DNA of 29,606 nucleotides. It comes from F1-60-MAGs027 sp044344715. GTDB lineage: Bacteria; Actinomycetota; Acidimicrobiia; Acidimicrobiales; Ilumatobacteraceae. Made by a program: the position numbers and the translations under genes. The notes under the pieces are model-generated. The model made no database searches. It was not told where the DNA came from and worked only from the letters and a program-made list of their open reading frames with translations. The DNA is taken from assembly GCA_044344715.1 (NCBI GenBank), contig JBIJCI010000019.1:1-29606 (forward strand). The letters are read 5' to 3'. Of this stretch, positions 1 through 7,400 are shown in pieces; position 1 is the stretch's first letter, and each line of letters opens with the position of its first letter.

Positions 1-1
1 G

Positions 2-1498
2 GGTGTGCTGGAGCGCGTCGAATCGCAGCCCGGAAGGGACCTGCAGCTCTCGATCGATCTCGAGCTGCAGCAATTCGCCGAGCAGGCGCTCGAGACTCAG
101 TTGCTCCTCCGCCAGCGCAACGAGGCGCCACGGATGATGCTCCCGGGCGGCATTCCGGATCCGCAGTACGAGGAAGTCAACTATTACAAGGCCCCGGCGG
201 GTTCGGTGGTGGTGTTGAACCACCGGACCGGCGAAGTCGTGGCGATGGCCTCGTATCCACGGTTCGATACACGATGGTTCACGGCGAACGTGGATTCCGA
301 CAAGTTCGCCCAGGTGTTCCCGCAGACCGACGATCCCGACCGCTCGATCCTCGTGAATCGCGCCATCTCGGGGCGCTACAACCTCGGTTCGTCGTTCAAG
401 CCGTTCGTCGGGTACGCAGCCTTGAATTCCGGTCAACTGCCAGGTGGCGCCGACTACACCTTCGACGATCGGGGCACCTACCGACTCGTGAGCATTCCCA
501 AGGACCGGTGCGACCAGGGCGTGAAGTGCGTGTTCAGGAATGCGATCTGCCGTTCGACCGGGGCTCCGTGTCAGTACGGCAAGGTCAACATGGAATCGGC
601 GCTCGCCGTTTCGAGCGACACGTTCTTCTACAAGATCGGCGAGCAGATCCTTACCGAGCGCGGATACGAACCGGTGTTGGAGCGTGAGGTTCGTAGGTTC
701 GGCTTCGGTTCGCCGACGAACATCGACCTGCCCTTCGAGTTCGCGGGGACCATCCCCAATTCGGCCTACAAGAAGTACCTGGCGAGCATCGGCGCCATCG
801 CCGAGGATGCAGGCCGGTCCTACTACGTCGGTGACAACGTGCTCTTCTCGATCGGGCAGGGACTACTGTCGGCGACCCCGATTCAGCAGGTGAATGCCTA
901 TGCCGCAATCGCCAATGGAGGCACGGTGTTCGAGCCCCGTGTCGTTCGCGCCGTGCTCTCGCCCGGAACCCGTAACCGAGTATCGGGCTTGGCCGATCTA
1001 CGCACGGCGAGCGTCGTGCGCCGCGTGGCGCAGGAAGCCGACCGCCGGAAGATCCCGATGTCTCCCGAGGTGCGCGAGCCGCTCATCGACGGGTTGCGAC
1101 GTGTCATCACGGGGCCCGGCGTCGATTTCGACTTTTACCACAAGACGACGGGGGAGAACCTGTTCCGCAACTACACGGGTGTGCCGATTGCCGGCAAGAC
1201 CGGAACTGCCCAGGGTTTCCAGAACCTGCCGTGGAACGACTCGTCGGCGTTCGGGGCATTCAGCCTCGACGGACGCACGCCGTACAGCGTCTTTGCGTAC
1301 CTCGAGAAGTCGGGTTACGGAGCCGTGGCGGCGGCCCCTGTTGCCAAGTGCATCTTCCTCGCATTGAGCGGCAAATGGAGAATGGACGACGTGATTCCTG
1401 CCGATCCCCTCGATACCGCCTCCACGGTGGCGGCGGCGCCGAGCAAGCTCCGTAATCCGTTGTGCCTGGTGAGCAGCGCCCTGGACGCCCGGGACTGA
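2..1498 (+). CDS. mrdA: Penicillin-binding protein 2, peptidoglycan transpeptidase (5'-truncated by window edge)
   Basis: This is the transpeptidase part of a class B penicillin-binding protein, which cross-links peptidoglycan during cell elongation together with RodA. The three catalytic motifs are visible. SxxK (SSFK) has its nucleophile serine codon at 389-391. The second motif is SSD (followed by TFFYKIG), replacing the usual SxN. KTG (GKTGTAQG) has its lysine codon at 1196-1198. The reading frame is open to the left edge, so the cytoplasmic tail, membrane anchor and most of the dimerisation domain lie upstream of the window. The GTG at position 5 is internal and not a real start. The stop TGA at 1496 is one base before the GTG of rodA, so the two are cotranscribed. 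The family call is firm, and adjacency to rodA supports PBP2 rather than FtsI. Confidence 0.95.
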   Translation, partial: GVLERVESQPGRDLQLSIDLELQQFAEQALETQLLLRQRNEAPRMMLPGGIPDPQYEEVNYYKAPAGSVVVLNHRTGEVVAMASYPRFDTRWFTANVDSDKFAQVFPQTDDPDRSILVNRAISGRYNLGSSFKPFVGYAALNSGQLPGGADYTFDDRGTYRLVSIPKDRCDQGVKCVFRNAICRSTGAPCQYGKVNMESALAVSSDTFFYKIGEQILTERGYEPVLEREVRRFGFGSPTNIDLPFEFAGTIPNSAYKKYLASIGAIAEDAGRSYYVGDNVLFSIGQGLLSATPIQQVNAYAAIANGGTVFEPRVVRAVLSPGTRNRVSGLADLRTASVVRRVAQEADRRKIPMSPEVREPLIDGLRRVITGPGVDFDFYHKTTGENLFRNYTGVPIAGKTGTAQGFQNLPWNDSSAFGAFSLDGRTPYSVFAYLEKSGYGAVAAAPVAKCIFLALSGKWRMDDVIPADPLDTASTVAAAPSKLRNPLCLVSSALDARD

Positions 1499-1499
1499 C

Positions 1500-2672
1500 G
1501 TGTCAATCAGCTTCCGGGTCCGTCCGCGACCGACCGATCCACGCGGTTCGGCGAGCGTGCTCGACCCGTGGCGAAACATCGACTGGTCGCTGATCCTGAC
1601 CACGTTCATGTTGACGATCATCGGAGTGTTCAACATCTTCTCCACCACGAGTCCCAGGCTCGTCCTGCGCGGCGTGGACGCGTACTACTTCACCCAGCGT
1701 CAGGTCATCTTCCTCATCGCGGCTGCCTTTGCGATGTTCGCGGTGATGTTCGTCGGCCACGACTGGATGCGCAGCAAGGCCATGTGGCTCTACGTGCCGA
1801 CGACATTCTCACTGCTGATCCTCTTCCTATGGAGCTACACGAGCGGTGAGACGAAGCTCTCCTTCGATCTCGGGGTCATCGCGGTGCAGCCGGCCGAGAT
1901 CATGAAGCCCGTGCTCGGGCTCGTCCTCGCGGCCTGGTTCGCCGAGGCCGGCGGGCGCGTCCTCCCGTACGACGAGTTCGTCAGGGCGATGGTCCTGACG
2001 GGTATTCCCTTCGTCCTGATCCTCCTGCAGCCCGATCTCGGCTCTGCGATGACCCTGGCCATCGGAGCACTCGGTGTGTTCCTGATGGCCGGTACCCAGC
2101 GCCGGCATTTCGTCGGAATCTTCATTCTGACGGTGCTGAGTTTCTTCGCCTCCATCTGGTCGGGCCTGGTTCGCGACTATCAGCTGAACCGATTCACGGC
2201 GCTGTGGAACCAGAACAATACGAGCGACGCCTCGTTGCAGAGTCTCGTGCTCCAGGTTCGTTACGCAAAGCGGGCGGTTGCGGCGGGCGGGTACTTCGGC
2301 AAGGGATACCTACAGGGCGACTTGACCAACGGCCGTTTCATCCCGGTGCAATCGACCGACTTCCCGTTCTCGGCGATCGGTGAGCAGTTCGGGCTGGTCG
2401 GATGTGCCATCGTGATTGCGCTCTTCGGATTCGTGCTGTTCCGGGTGTGGCTCGTCGGGCGCAATGCCAACTCGCCGTTCGGGAAGTTCATCGCCGCAGG
2501 GGTCTTTGCCACACTGGCATGGCAGGTGTTCCAGAACATCGGGATGACGCTCGGAATCACGCCCGTTTCGGGGCTCCCGCTGCCGTTCATTTCCTACGGC
2601 GGTTCTCACCTCGTCGCGTGGGGCGTCATGATCGGACTCGTGCAGAGTGTCGAAATGCGTCGATCCGCCTGA
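1500..2672 (+). CDS. rodA: RodA, SEDS-family peptidoglycan glycosyltransferase of the elongasome
   Basis: RodA polymerises lipid II into glycan strands and works as a complex with PBP2. The 390-residue product is a polytopic membrane protein with about ten hydrophobic segments. It carries SEDS signatures: LLQPDLGSAM, which contains the conserved acidic residue; FIPVQSTDFPFSAIGEQFG in the middle; and GLPLPFISYGGSH near the C-terminus. The GTG start at 1500 lies 1 nt after the mrdA stop and has no good Shine-Dalgarno sequence, so it is probably translated by coupling. An N-terminal cytoplasmic stretch of about 30 residues precedes the first helix. FtsW is the alternative within the family, but pairing with PBP2 and the absence of division genes favour RodA. 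Confidence 0.93.
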   Translation: MSISFRVRPRPTDPRGSASVLDPWRNIDWSLILTTFMLTIIGVFNIFSTTSPRLVLRGVDAYYFTQRQVIFLIAAAFAMFAVMFVGHDWMRSKAMWLYVPTTFSLLILFLWSYTSGETKLSFDLGVIAVQPAEIMKPVLGLVLAAWFAEAGGRVLPYDEFVRAMVLTGIPFVLILLQPDLGSAMTLAIGALGVFLMAGTQRRHFVGIFILTVLSFFASIWSGLVRDYQLNRFTALWNQNNTSDASLQSLVLQVRYAKRAVAAGGYFGKGYLQGDLTNGRFIPVQSTDFPFSAIGEQFGLVGCAIVIALFGFVLFRVWLVGRNANSPFGKFIAAGVFATLAWQVFQNIGMTLGITPVSGLPLPFISYGGSHLVAWGVMIGLVQSVEMRRSA

Positions 2673-2723
2673 GCGAACGGGGGTCAATCGGTCGAGGTCC
2701 GCGTGGGGATGCCCACTGGTCGG

Positions 2724-2729
2724 TAGGGT
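2724..2729 (+). promoter_or_regulatory. Candidate -10 box of the RNase E/G leader
   Basis: TAGGGT fits the TANNNT -10 pattern seen elsewhere in this window. It lies about 140 nt upstream of the rng start, so it would give a long 5' leader. No convincing -35 element was found. Confidence 0.3.
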
Positions 2730-2738
2730 AGGAGCGGA

Positions 2739-2851
2739 GTCGGGGTAACCCGGCAACGGATTTCGAACAACGCACGAGCATGCGAGCGCAAGGGGAATGA
2801 TGCGCACCGCGCTACGGCACGGCAGTTCGGCGCACGTGGCGCGAGTCTGCC
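2739..2851 (+). promoter_or_regulatory. Structured 5' leader of rng (two predicted stem-loops)
   Basis: The 198-bp gap between rodA and rng holds two RNA-foldable elements. The first is a 6-bp stem (2739-2744 with 2749-2754) closed by a GUAA (GNRA-type) tetraloop. The second is a nested hairpin in which GGCAG (2821-2825) pairs with CTGCC (2847-2851), enclosing GCGC (2830-2833) paired with GCGC (2839-2842). It ends just before the ribosome binding site AGGAAAGG near 2857-2864. Leader-dependent autoregulation of RNase E is known in enterobacteria. A similar role here is inference from position and structure. Confidence 0.35.
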
Positions 2852-2870
2852 CCATAGGAAAGGCATTGAC

Positions 2871-4610
2871 ATGACGAACGAATTCGGAGAGAGCGAGCGC
2901 ACGCCCGCGGAATTGCCCGACCCGCCCCGTGAAGGGCGAGCCAACATTCCGCCTCCACCAGGACGGGCCTTCGGTACCTCCCCAACCGCGGACGAGGGCG
3001 ACACCCGTCGTCCCCGTGGCGGTGCATCGGGCGAGGGCTCGCGTGGCGCACGCGAGCAATCCGGCGGTGCACGGGACGGAAACGGCGATGGCGAGTCGGA
3101 CGGGGATCGTCCGCGCAGTCGGCGGCGCCGTCGGGGCGGACGCGGACGAAGTCGTGGCGGCAGCCGTCAGGGCGAGCGGAGTTCGGGTCGGCGATCGGAC
3201 CGCGGTGGCGACCGTCGACCCCAGCGCAGTGCCGAAGAGGTCGACGCGGAACTGATCGCGCGTCGTCGTGGCAAGGAGCGGGATGGTCGGCCGCTCGGCC
3301 GCTACCTCATGTGCGTGCATGTTCGAAACGACTTGACGCAGGTTGCCGTGCTCGAGGGCCGCAGCCTCATCGAGCACTACGTCAGTCGTCCGGCCGATGA
3401 CGTGTACCAGATTCACGGCAACATCTACCTCGGCAAGGTACAGAACGTTCTGCCGGGCATGGAGGCTGCCTTCGTCGATATCGCCACCCCGAAGAATGCC
3501 GTGTTGTACCGGGGTGACGTGCAGTTCGACAAGGAGGACGTGGTCGAGCAGGGTCCCGAACCGCGCATCGAACAGGTTCTGAAGCGCGGACAGCTCATCC
3601 TGTGCCAGGTAACCAAGAACCCGATCGGCGAGAAGGGTGCACGACTCACCCAGGAGGTGTCACTGCCCGGTCGGTTCGTCGTCCTCATTCCGGACTCGCG
3701 AACGTACGGGATTTCCAAGCGCTTGCCTGAGGGTGAGCGGCGCCGTCTCCGTACCGTGCTCGATCGCATCAAGCCCGAAGAGCACGGGCTGATCGTTCGC
3801 ACGGCGGCCGAGAATGCCACCGAACACGAGCTCTCCACCGACATGAAGCAGCTGGTCGAACGTTGGGAGCGGATCAAGCAGCAGGCCGCCAAGGCCTCCT
3901 CGCCGACCCTGCTCTACCGCGAGCCTTCGCTGGCCGTTCGGGTGATTCGCGAGGAATTCAGCAGTGACTATCGGGGCATCGTCATCGACGACCGGGCCCT
4001 CTACGAGGAAGTTCGCGATTACATCGGTGATTTCAACCCGGAGTTCGTCGACCGTGTCGAGCACTGGGACGAGAAGGATCAGGGATTCCCGCTGTTCGAG
4101 CAGCACCGGGTGGTGGAACAGCTCCGCAAGGCGCTCGACCGCAAGGTCTGGCTGCCGTCGGGCGGGTCGCTCGTCATCGAGCACACCGAGGCCCTGACGG
4201 TCATCGACGTGAACACCGGCAAGAACGTCGGAAAGACGAACCTCGAAGAGACGGTGCTCGGCAACAACCTCGAGGCCGCGGAAGAGATTGCCCACCAGCT
4301 CCGACTCCGGGACATCGGGGGCATCATCGTCATCGACTTCATCGATATGGAGGTCAAGGAGAACCGCCGCAAGGTGGTGGAAGCCTTCCGCCGGGCCCTT
4401 GCCCGGGACAAGACCCGCACCCAGGTATTCGACATTTCCGAGCTCGGGCTCGTGCAAATGACCCGTAAACGAATCGGGGAGGGCCTGCTGACCGCCTTTA
4501 CCGACACGTGCCAGCCCTGCCATGGGCGTGGCGTCATCGTCGACACCAAGCTCCTGGAGGACGAACCGGCACTTCCGGTCGGTGCCGACCTTCCCGGAAA
4601 TCGCCGATAG
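2871..4610 (+). CDS. rng: Ribonuclease E/G family endoribonuclease
   Basis: This single-strand-specific endoribonuclease acts in mRNA decay and rRNA processing. The 579-residue protein has an N-terminal extension of about 140 residues, low-complexity and rich in Arg, Gly, Asp and Glu, typical of actinobacterial enzymes. It is followed by an S1-type RNA-binding region (GNIYLGKVQNVLPGMEAAFVD) and the RNase H-like catalytic core. The catalytic acids align as D446 (VIDVNTG) and D489 (VIDFIDM), spaced 43 residues apart like E. coli D303 and D346. The zinc-link cysteines are C547 and C550 (CQPCHGRG), also with E. coli spacing. The protein ends about 30 residues later, so it lacks the long C-terminal degradosome scaffold. 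The ATG start is supported by AGGAAAGG upstream. The stop is 14 nt from rplU, so rng and the L21/L27 genes probably form one transcript. Confidence 0.95.
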   Translation: MTNEFGESERTPAELPDPPREGRANIPPPPGRAFGTSPTADEGDTRRPRGGASGEGSRGAREQSGGARDGNGDGESDGDRPRSRRRRRGGRGRSRGGSRQGERSSGRRSDRGGDRRPQRSAEEVDAELIARRRGKERDGRPLGRYLMCVHVRNDLTQVAVLEGRSLIEHYVSRPADDVYQIHGNIYLGKVQNVLPGMEAAFVDIATPKNAVLYRGDVQFDKEDVVEQGPEPRIEQVLKRGQLILCQVTKNPIGEKGARLTQEVSLPGRFVVLIPDSRTYGISKRLPEGERRRLRTVLDRIKPEEHGLIVRTAAENATEHELSTDMKQLVERWERIKQQAAKASSPTLLYREPSLAVRVIREEFSSDYRGIVIDDRALYEEVRDYIGDFNPEFVDRVEHWDEKDQGFPLFEQHRVVEQLRKALDRKVWLPSGGSLVIEHTEALTVIDVNTGKNVGKTNLEETVLGNNLEAAEEIAHQLRLRDIGGIIVIDFIDMEVKENRRKVVEAFRRALARDKTRTQVFDISELGLVQMTRKRIGEGLLTAFTDTCQPCHGRGVIVDTKLLEDEPALPVGADLPGNRR

Positions 4611-4624
4611 AGTACGACGTCGCT

Positions 4625-4936
4625 ATGTACGCAGTTATCGCCACTGGTGGCAAGCAGGAGAAAGTGACGAGCGGCCAAACGCTGCGCGTCGAGCTGCTTG
4701 ACGGCGCCACCGGATCCGAGGTCTCGTTCCGCCCCGTTCTGCTCGTGGACGGCGGTACCGTCCTCTCCACCCCGAGTGAGCTCGCCAAGGCGTCCGTGAA
4801 GGGAACCATCGTCGGCGAGGAAGCCGGCGTCAAGGTCGAGGGCTTCACCTACAAGCGTCGCACCAACCAGCGCCGCCGCTACGGTCACCGTCAGCGCTAC
4901 AGCGTCGTCAAGATCACCAGCATCGCGAAAGGCTGA
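4625..4936 (+). CDS. rplU: 50S ribosomal protein L21
   Basis: L21 binds 23S rRNA in the large subunit. The 103-residue product starts with the family hallmark MYAVIATGGKQ and ends with a basic region (YKRRTNQRRRYGHRQRYSVVKI). I chose ATG 4625 because it gives the canonical N-terminus and usual length; the frame is also open upstream into rng, where it is only a shadow. The gap from rng is 14 nt, and rpmA follows after 3 nt. This rplU-rpmA pairing is near-universal in bacteria. Confidence 0.97.
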   Translation: MYAVIATGGKQEKVTSGQTLRVELLDGATGSEVSFRPVLLVDGGTVLSTPSELAKASVKGTIVGEEAGVKVEGFTYKRRTNQRRRYGHRQRYSVVKITSIAKG

Positions 4937-4939
4937 ACC

Positions 4940-5194
4940 ATGTCAAAGACAAAGGGTGGCGGCTCAACAAAGAACGGCCGCGATTCAAATGCGCAACGCC
5001 TCGGTGTGAAGGTGTTCGACGGTACGAGCATCACGGCGGGCAGCATCATCGTCCGTCAGCGCGGCACCAAGGTTCATCCCGGCAAGAACGTCCGTCGGGC
5101 CAGCGACGATTCGCTGTTCTCGCTCGTGGACGGGGCCGTGAAGTTCGGACATCGACGTGGCCGCAAGGTCGTCGACGTTCTTCCGGTGGCCTGA
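4940..5194 (+). CDS. rpmA: 50S ribosomal protein L27
   Basis: L27 sits near the peptidyl transferase centre. The 84-residue protein has the canonical glycine-rich N-terminus (KGGGSTKNGRDSNAQRLGVK) and the GTKVHPGKNV segment. There is no Firmicutes-type cleavable N-terminal extension. It starts 3 nt after rplU, so the two are translationally linked. Its stop is only 4 nt from the stop of the convergent nucleoside hydrolase gene, leaving no room for a separate terminator. In most bacteria obgE follows directly, but here two antisense genes intervene. Confidence 0.97.
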   Translation: MSKTKGGGSTKNGRDSNAQRLGVKVFDGTSITAGSIIVRQRGTKVHPGKNVRRASDDSLFSLVDGAVKFGHRRGRKVVDVLPVA

Positions 5195-5198
5195 CCGG

Positions 5199-6128
5199 TT
5201 ATCCGCGTAGCGCCTCACGCAACATCTCGCGGAACCGCTGCTGATCGGCGCGTAGCACCACGCGTGTGTTGTACGGCTTCTTCGTGACGCCCAGCCAGTC
5301 GACCATCGTCTGACCGCGGGCGTCACCCTCGCCGAGGATGACGTCCACGTATCGGAGCTCTTCCTTGGTGACGATCGAATCGTCGATCGCCACGCACATG
5401 GCGATCGGGTCGGGCAGGTCGAAGCCGTTGATCTGCGTGACCGAGTGGCAGAACTCCCTGACGTGTCGCTGAATGTCGATGGCGAACCGACCGAGTGGCG
5501 AAAGGGCGCGCAACTCTGCGGCGAAATCGTCCATCACCACCGCGTCCTGCCAGCTGACGTCCCATCCGACCATCTCGATGCGTAGTCCCGAGTTGAACAC
5601 CACGTGCGCCGCCTCCGGGTCGGCCCACACGTTGAACTCCGATAGCGGGGTGACGTTGCCGGGGAGCACCCCGGTTCCGGCCATGGCGACGCAGCGCTTC
5701 ACCCATCCGGCGAACCCGGGCTCGCTGCGAAGTGCCACCGCAACGTTGGTGAGCGGCCCGAGGGTTACCAGTTCGAGTGAGCCTCGTTCGGCGCGGAACG
5801 CCTCGATCATGGCTCCGATGCCATCGTGCGACGTGGGGGAGCGCCCGTGGAGATCGAGGCCGATGTCGCCCATACCGTCCTTGCCGTGCACGTACTGGGC
5901 CGATTCGAGCGGTCGGGTGAGTGGCGCCGCTGCGCCGGCGTGAACCGGCACCACGACTCCGCACTTCTCGGTGGTGATGAGGGCATTCTGTACCGCCATC
6001 TCGAGAGGAACGTTTCCGGCGACGATCGACATCCCGACGACCTCCACCGACGGGTGCTTGAGGGCGATGATGAGCGCGACGACGTCGTCGCTCGCCGTGT
6101 CGGTGTCGATCCAGATTCGTCGCTTCAC
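5199..6128 (-). CDS. Inosine/uridine-preferring nucleoside hydrolase family protein
   Basis: This family hydrolyses the N-glycosidic bond of nucleosides to free base and ribose, using a bound calcium ion. The 309-residue product opens with the aspartate cluster WIDTDTASDD (D8, D10, D14, D15). It also has the family segments TLGPLTNVAVAL and FNVWADPEAAHVV. The late metal-binding motif reads LPDPIAM around D240, with Pro239 where classical enzymes have a catalytic histidine, so substrate or mechanism may differ from CU-nucleoside hydrolases. The GTG start at 6128 is chosen because it immediately precedes the Asp cluster and has a TAGCGT box 8 nt upstream. It lies 68 nt downstream of the dGTPase-like gene on the same strand, and both act on nucleosides or nucleotides. 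Confidence 0.88.
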   Translation of the reverse strand: MKRRIWIDTDTASDDVVALIIALKHPSVEVVGMSIVAGNVPLEMAVQNALITTEKCGVVVPVHAGAAAPLTRPLESAQYVHGKDGMGDIGLDLHGRSPTSHDGIGAMIEAFRAERGSLELVTLGPLTNVAVALRSEPGFAGWVKRCVAMAGTGVLPGNVTPLSEFNVWADPEAAHVVFNSGLRIEMVGWDVSWQDAVVMDDFAAELRALSPLGRFAIDIQRHVREFCHSVTQINGFDLPDPIAMCVAIDDSIVTKEELRYVDVILGEGDARGQTMVDWLGVTKKPYNTRVVLRADQQRFREMLREALRG

Positions 6129-6136
6129 GCGGGGCA

Positions 6137-6142
6137 ACGCTA
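6137..6142 (-). promoter_or_regulatory. Candidate -10 box (TAGCGT) for a leaderless nucleoside hydrolase mRNA
   Basis: Read on the minus strand, this is TAGCGT, 8 nt upstream of the GTG at 6128. Transcription would begin at or within a base or two of the start codon. It matches the spacing seen at several other genes in this window. Confidence 0.4.
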
Positions 6143-6196
6143 GACGATTCGTGCGGAGGGCCCGGCGCGTCCGGTGGGATGCCGAGGTCGGCGGGT

Positions 6197-7315
6197 CTAG
6201 ACGTCGATGCCGCGGGGCAAGCGAGCAGCGTCGTAGTTGAGCAGGGCAAGGCCCTGGCGACATGCGAATCGATCGGTCATTCCGCCGACGTAGGTAACCG
6301 CTTGCCGGAGGGCCTCGTCGCTCCGCGAAGGTCCGACTCCGTTCTCGAACGCAGCGGCCATGTGCTCGGGATGGACGTGATAATGCTCGACCAATGCACG
6401 AAGGAGATCGATGACCGACGTCGCCTGGGTCCGTGATGCGTCGCGCATGTAGATGTTGTCGTAGTTGAACCTTCGAAATTCGGCGAGGGCATCGGCGGTA
6501 TCGCCGACCATGCCGATTCGTCCGGTGGCGTGGCTGGCCTCGATCATCGCCCGGATGAATGCGCGTAGCTGGGTGCTGCGGGACGAGCCACAACGAATGC
6601 GTACGTCGTCCGGCAGGTTCGCGGGATCGACGAGCCCGGTCGAGACGGCATCCTCGAAGTCGTGGCAGACGTAGGCGATGCGGTCGGCCCACGAGACCAC
6701 CTCACCTTCCGGTGTTGCGGGAGCCGGCCGGGACCACGAGTGGTTTCGGATTCCGTCGAGTGTCTCGCGGCACAGGTTCAAGGACGCAAGGGTAACGTCG
6801 GCCCCCCATACCGCGTGGTCGTATCCACCCTCTACGTACGGCGAGAGCGCATCCTCGCTGGCGTGACCGCCGGGACCATGGCCGCAGTCGTGACCGAGGG
6901 CGATCGCCTCGGTGAGGGCAACGTTGAGCCCGAGCGCCCGTGACACGGCTACTGCAACCTGGGCCACCTCGAGTGCGTGGGTGAGGCGCGTGCGCTGGTG
7001 GTCCTCGGGAAAGACGAACACTTGGGTCTTTCCCGCCAGTCGCCGGAACGACGAGGCATGCAGGATCCGGTCGCGGTCCCGTTCGAAACAGGTTCGGAAA
7101 GGGTCGGGTGCCTCCTCGACGGCACGATGTCCTGCACCGAACGACCGGGTGGCGAGCGGTGCGAGCAGCGCCGCTTCGCTCGATTCCCGTTCATCGCGTG
7201 GAATGGTTCCGAGCCGACCCGTGCCGGCCCAGGAGTCGGCGTGCGCGAAGCGAACGGAGCCGTCGCTGGTGTGACCGTGCATCGTCGAGGCCCACGATTC
7301 TGCGCGCGAAGTCAC
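6197..7315 (-). CDS. dgt: dGTP triphosphohydrolase-like HD-domain protein
   Basis: The family hydrolyses dNTPs, classically dGTP, to deoxynucleoside and triphosphate, using an HD metal site. The 372-residue protein contains the family entry segment FERDRDRILHASSFRRLAGKTQVF and RTRLTHALEVAQ (H113). It also has the HD signature GHDCGHGPGGH (H142, D143) and the late aspartate in WADRIAYVCHD (D211). About 70 residues precede the conserved region. I chose GTG 7315 because TATCGT lies 6 nt upstream, a leaderless arrangement; ATG 7282 is the alternative. The gene diverges from obgE and runs into the nucleoside hydrolase gene, suggesting a nucleotide-salvage or dNTP-control pair. The exact substrate cannot be read from sequence. 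Confidence 0.88.
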   Translation of the reverse strand: MTSRAESWASTMHGHTSDGSVRFAHADSWAGTGRLGTIPRDERESSEAALLAPLATRSFGAGHRAVEEAPDPFRTCFERDRDRILHASSFRRLAGKTQVFVFPEDHQRTRLTHALEVAQVAVAVSRALGLNVALTEAIALGHDCGHGPGGHASEDALSPYVEGGYDHAVWGADVTLASLNLCRETLDGIRNHSWSRPAPATPEGEVVSWADRIAYVCHDFEDAVSTGLVDPANLPDDVRIRCGSSRSTQLRAFIRAMIEASHATGRIGMVGDTADALAEFRRFNYDNIYMRDASRTQATSVIDLLRALVEHYHVHPEHMAAAFENGVGPSRSDEALRQAVTYVGGMTDRFACRQGLALLNYDAARLPRGIDV

Positions 7316-7321
7316 GCCACA

Positions 7322-7327
7322 ACGATA
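7322..7327 (-). promoter_or_regulatory. Candidate -10 box (TATCGT) for a leaderless dgt mRNA
   Basis: On the minus strand TATCGT stands 6 nt before the GTG at 7315. It supports that start over the downstream ATG at 7282 and implies a transcript without a 5' leader. Confidence 0.45.
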
Positions 7328-7346
7328 CGCAGCGGGTGCCTGCTTG

Positions 7347-7352
7347 TAGCGT
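7347..7352 (+). promoter_or_regulatory. Candidate -10 box (TAGCGT) for obgE-proB
   Basis: TAGCGT lies 48 nt upstream of the obgE ATG. Unlike the leaderless genes, this transcript would have a leader containing a GGGAG ribosome binding site at 7386-7390. An own promoter is expected because obgE is separated from rpmA by two antisense genes. Confidence 0.35.
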
Positions 7353-7400
7353 GAACAGCCCACCACATCTGGCCGATTCGTCACCGGGAGTTCGTCGAAC

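Noticed and set aside
3660..4523. Minus-strand open frame opposite rng
   Set aside because: Lies opposite the conserved catalytic core of RNase E/G and has no family features.
6129..6692. Extended N-terminus of the nucleoside hydrolase frame reaching back to 6692
   Set aside because: It would overlap most of the dgt 3' half in another frame, and the conserved protein starts right at GTG 6128.
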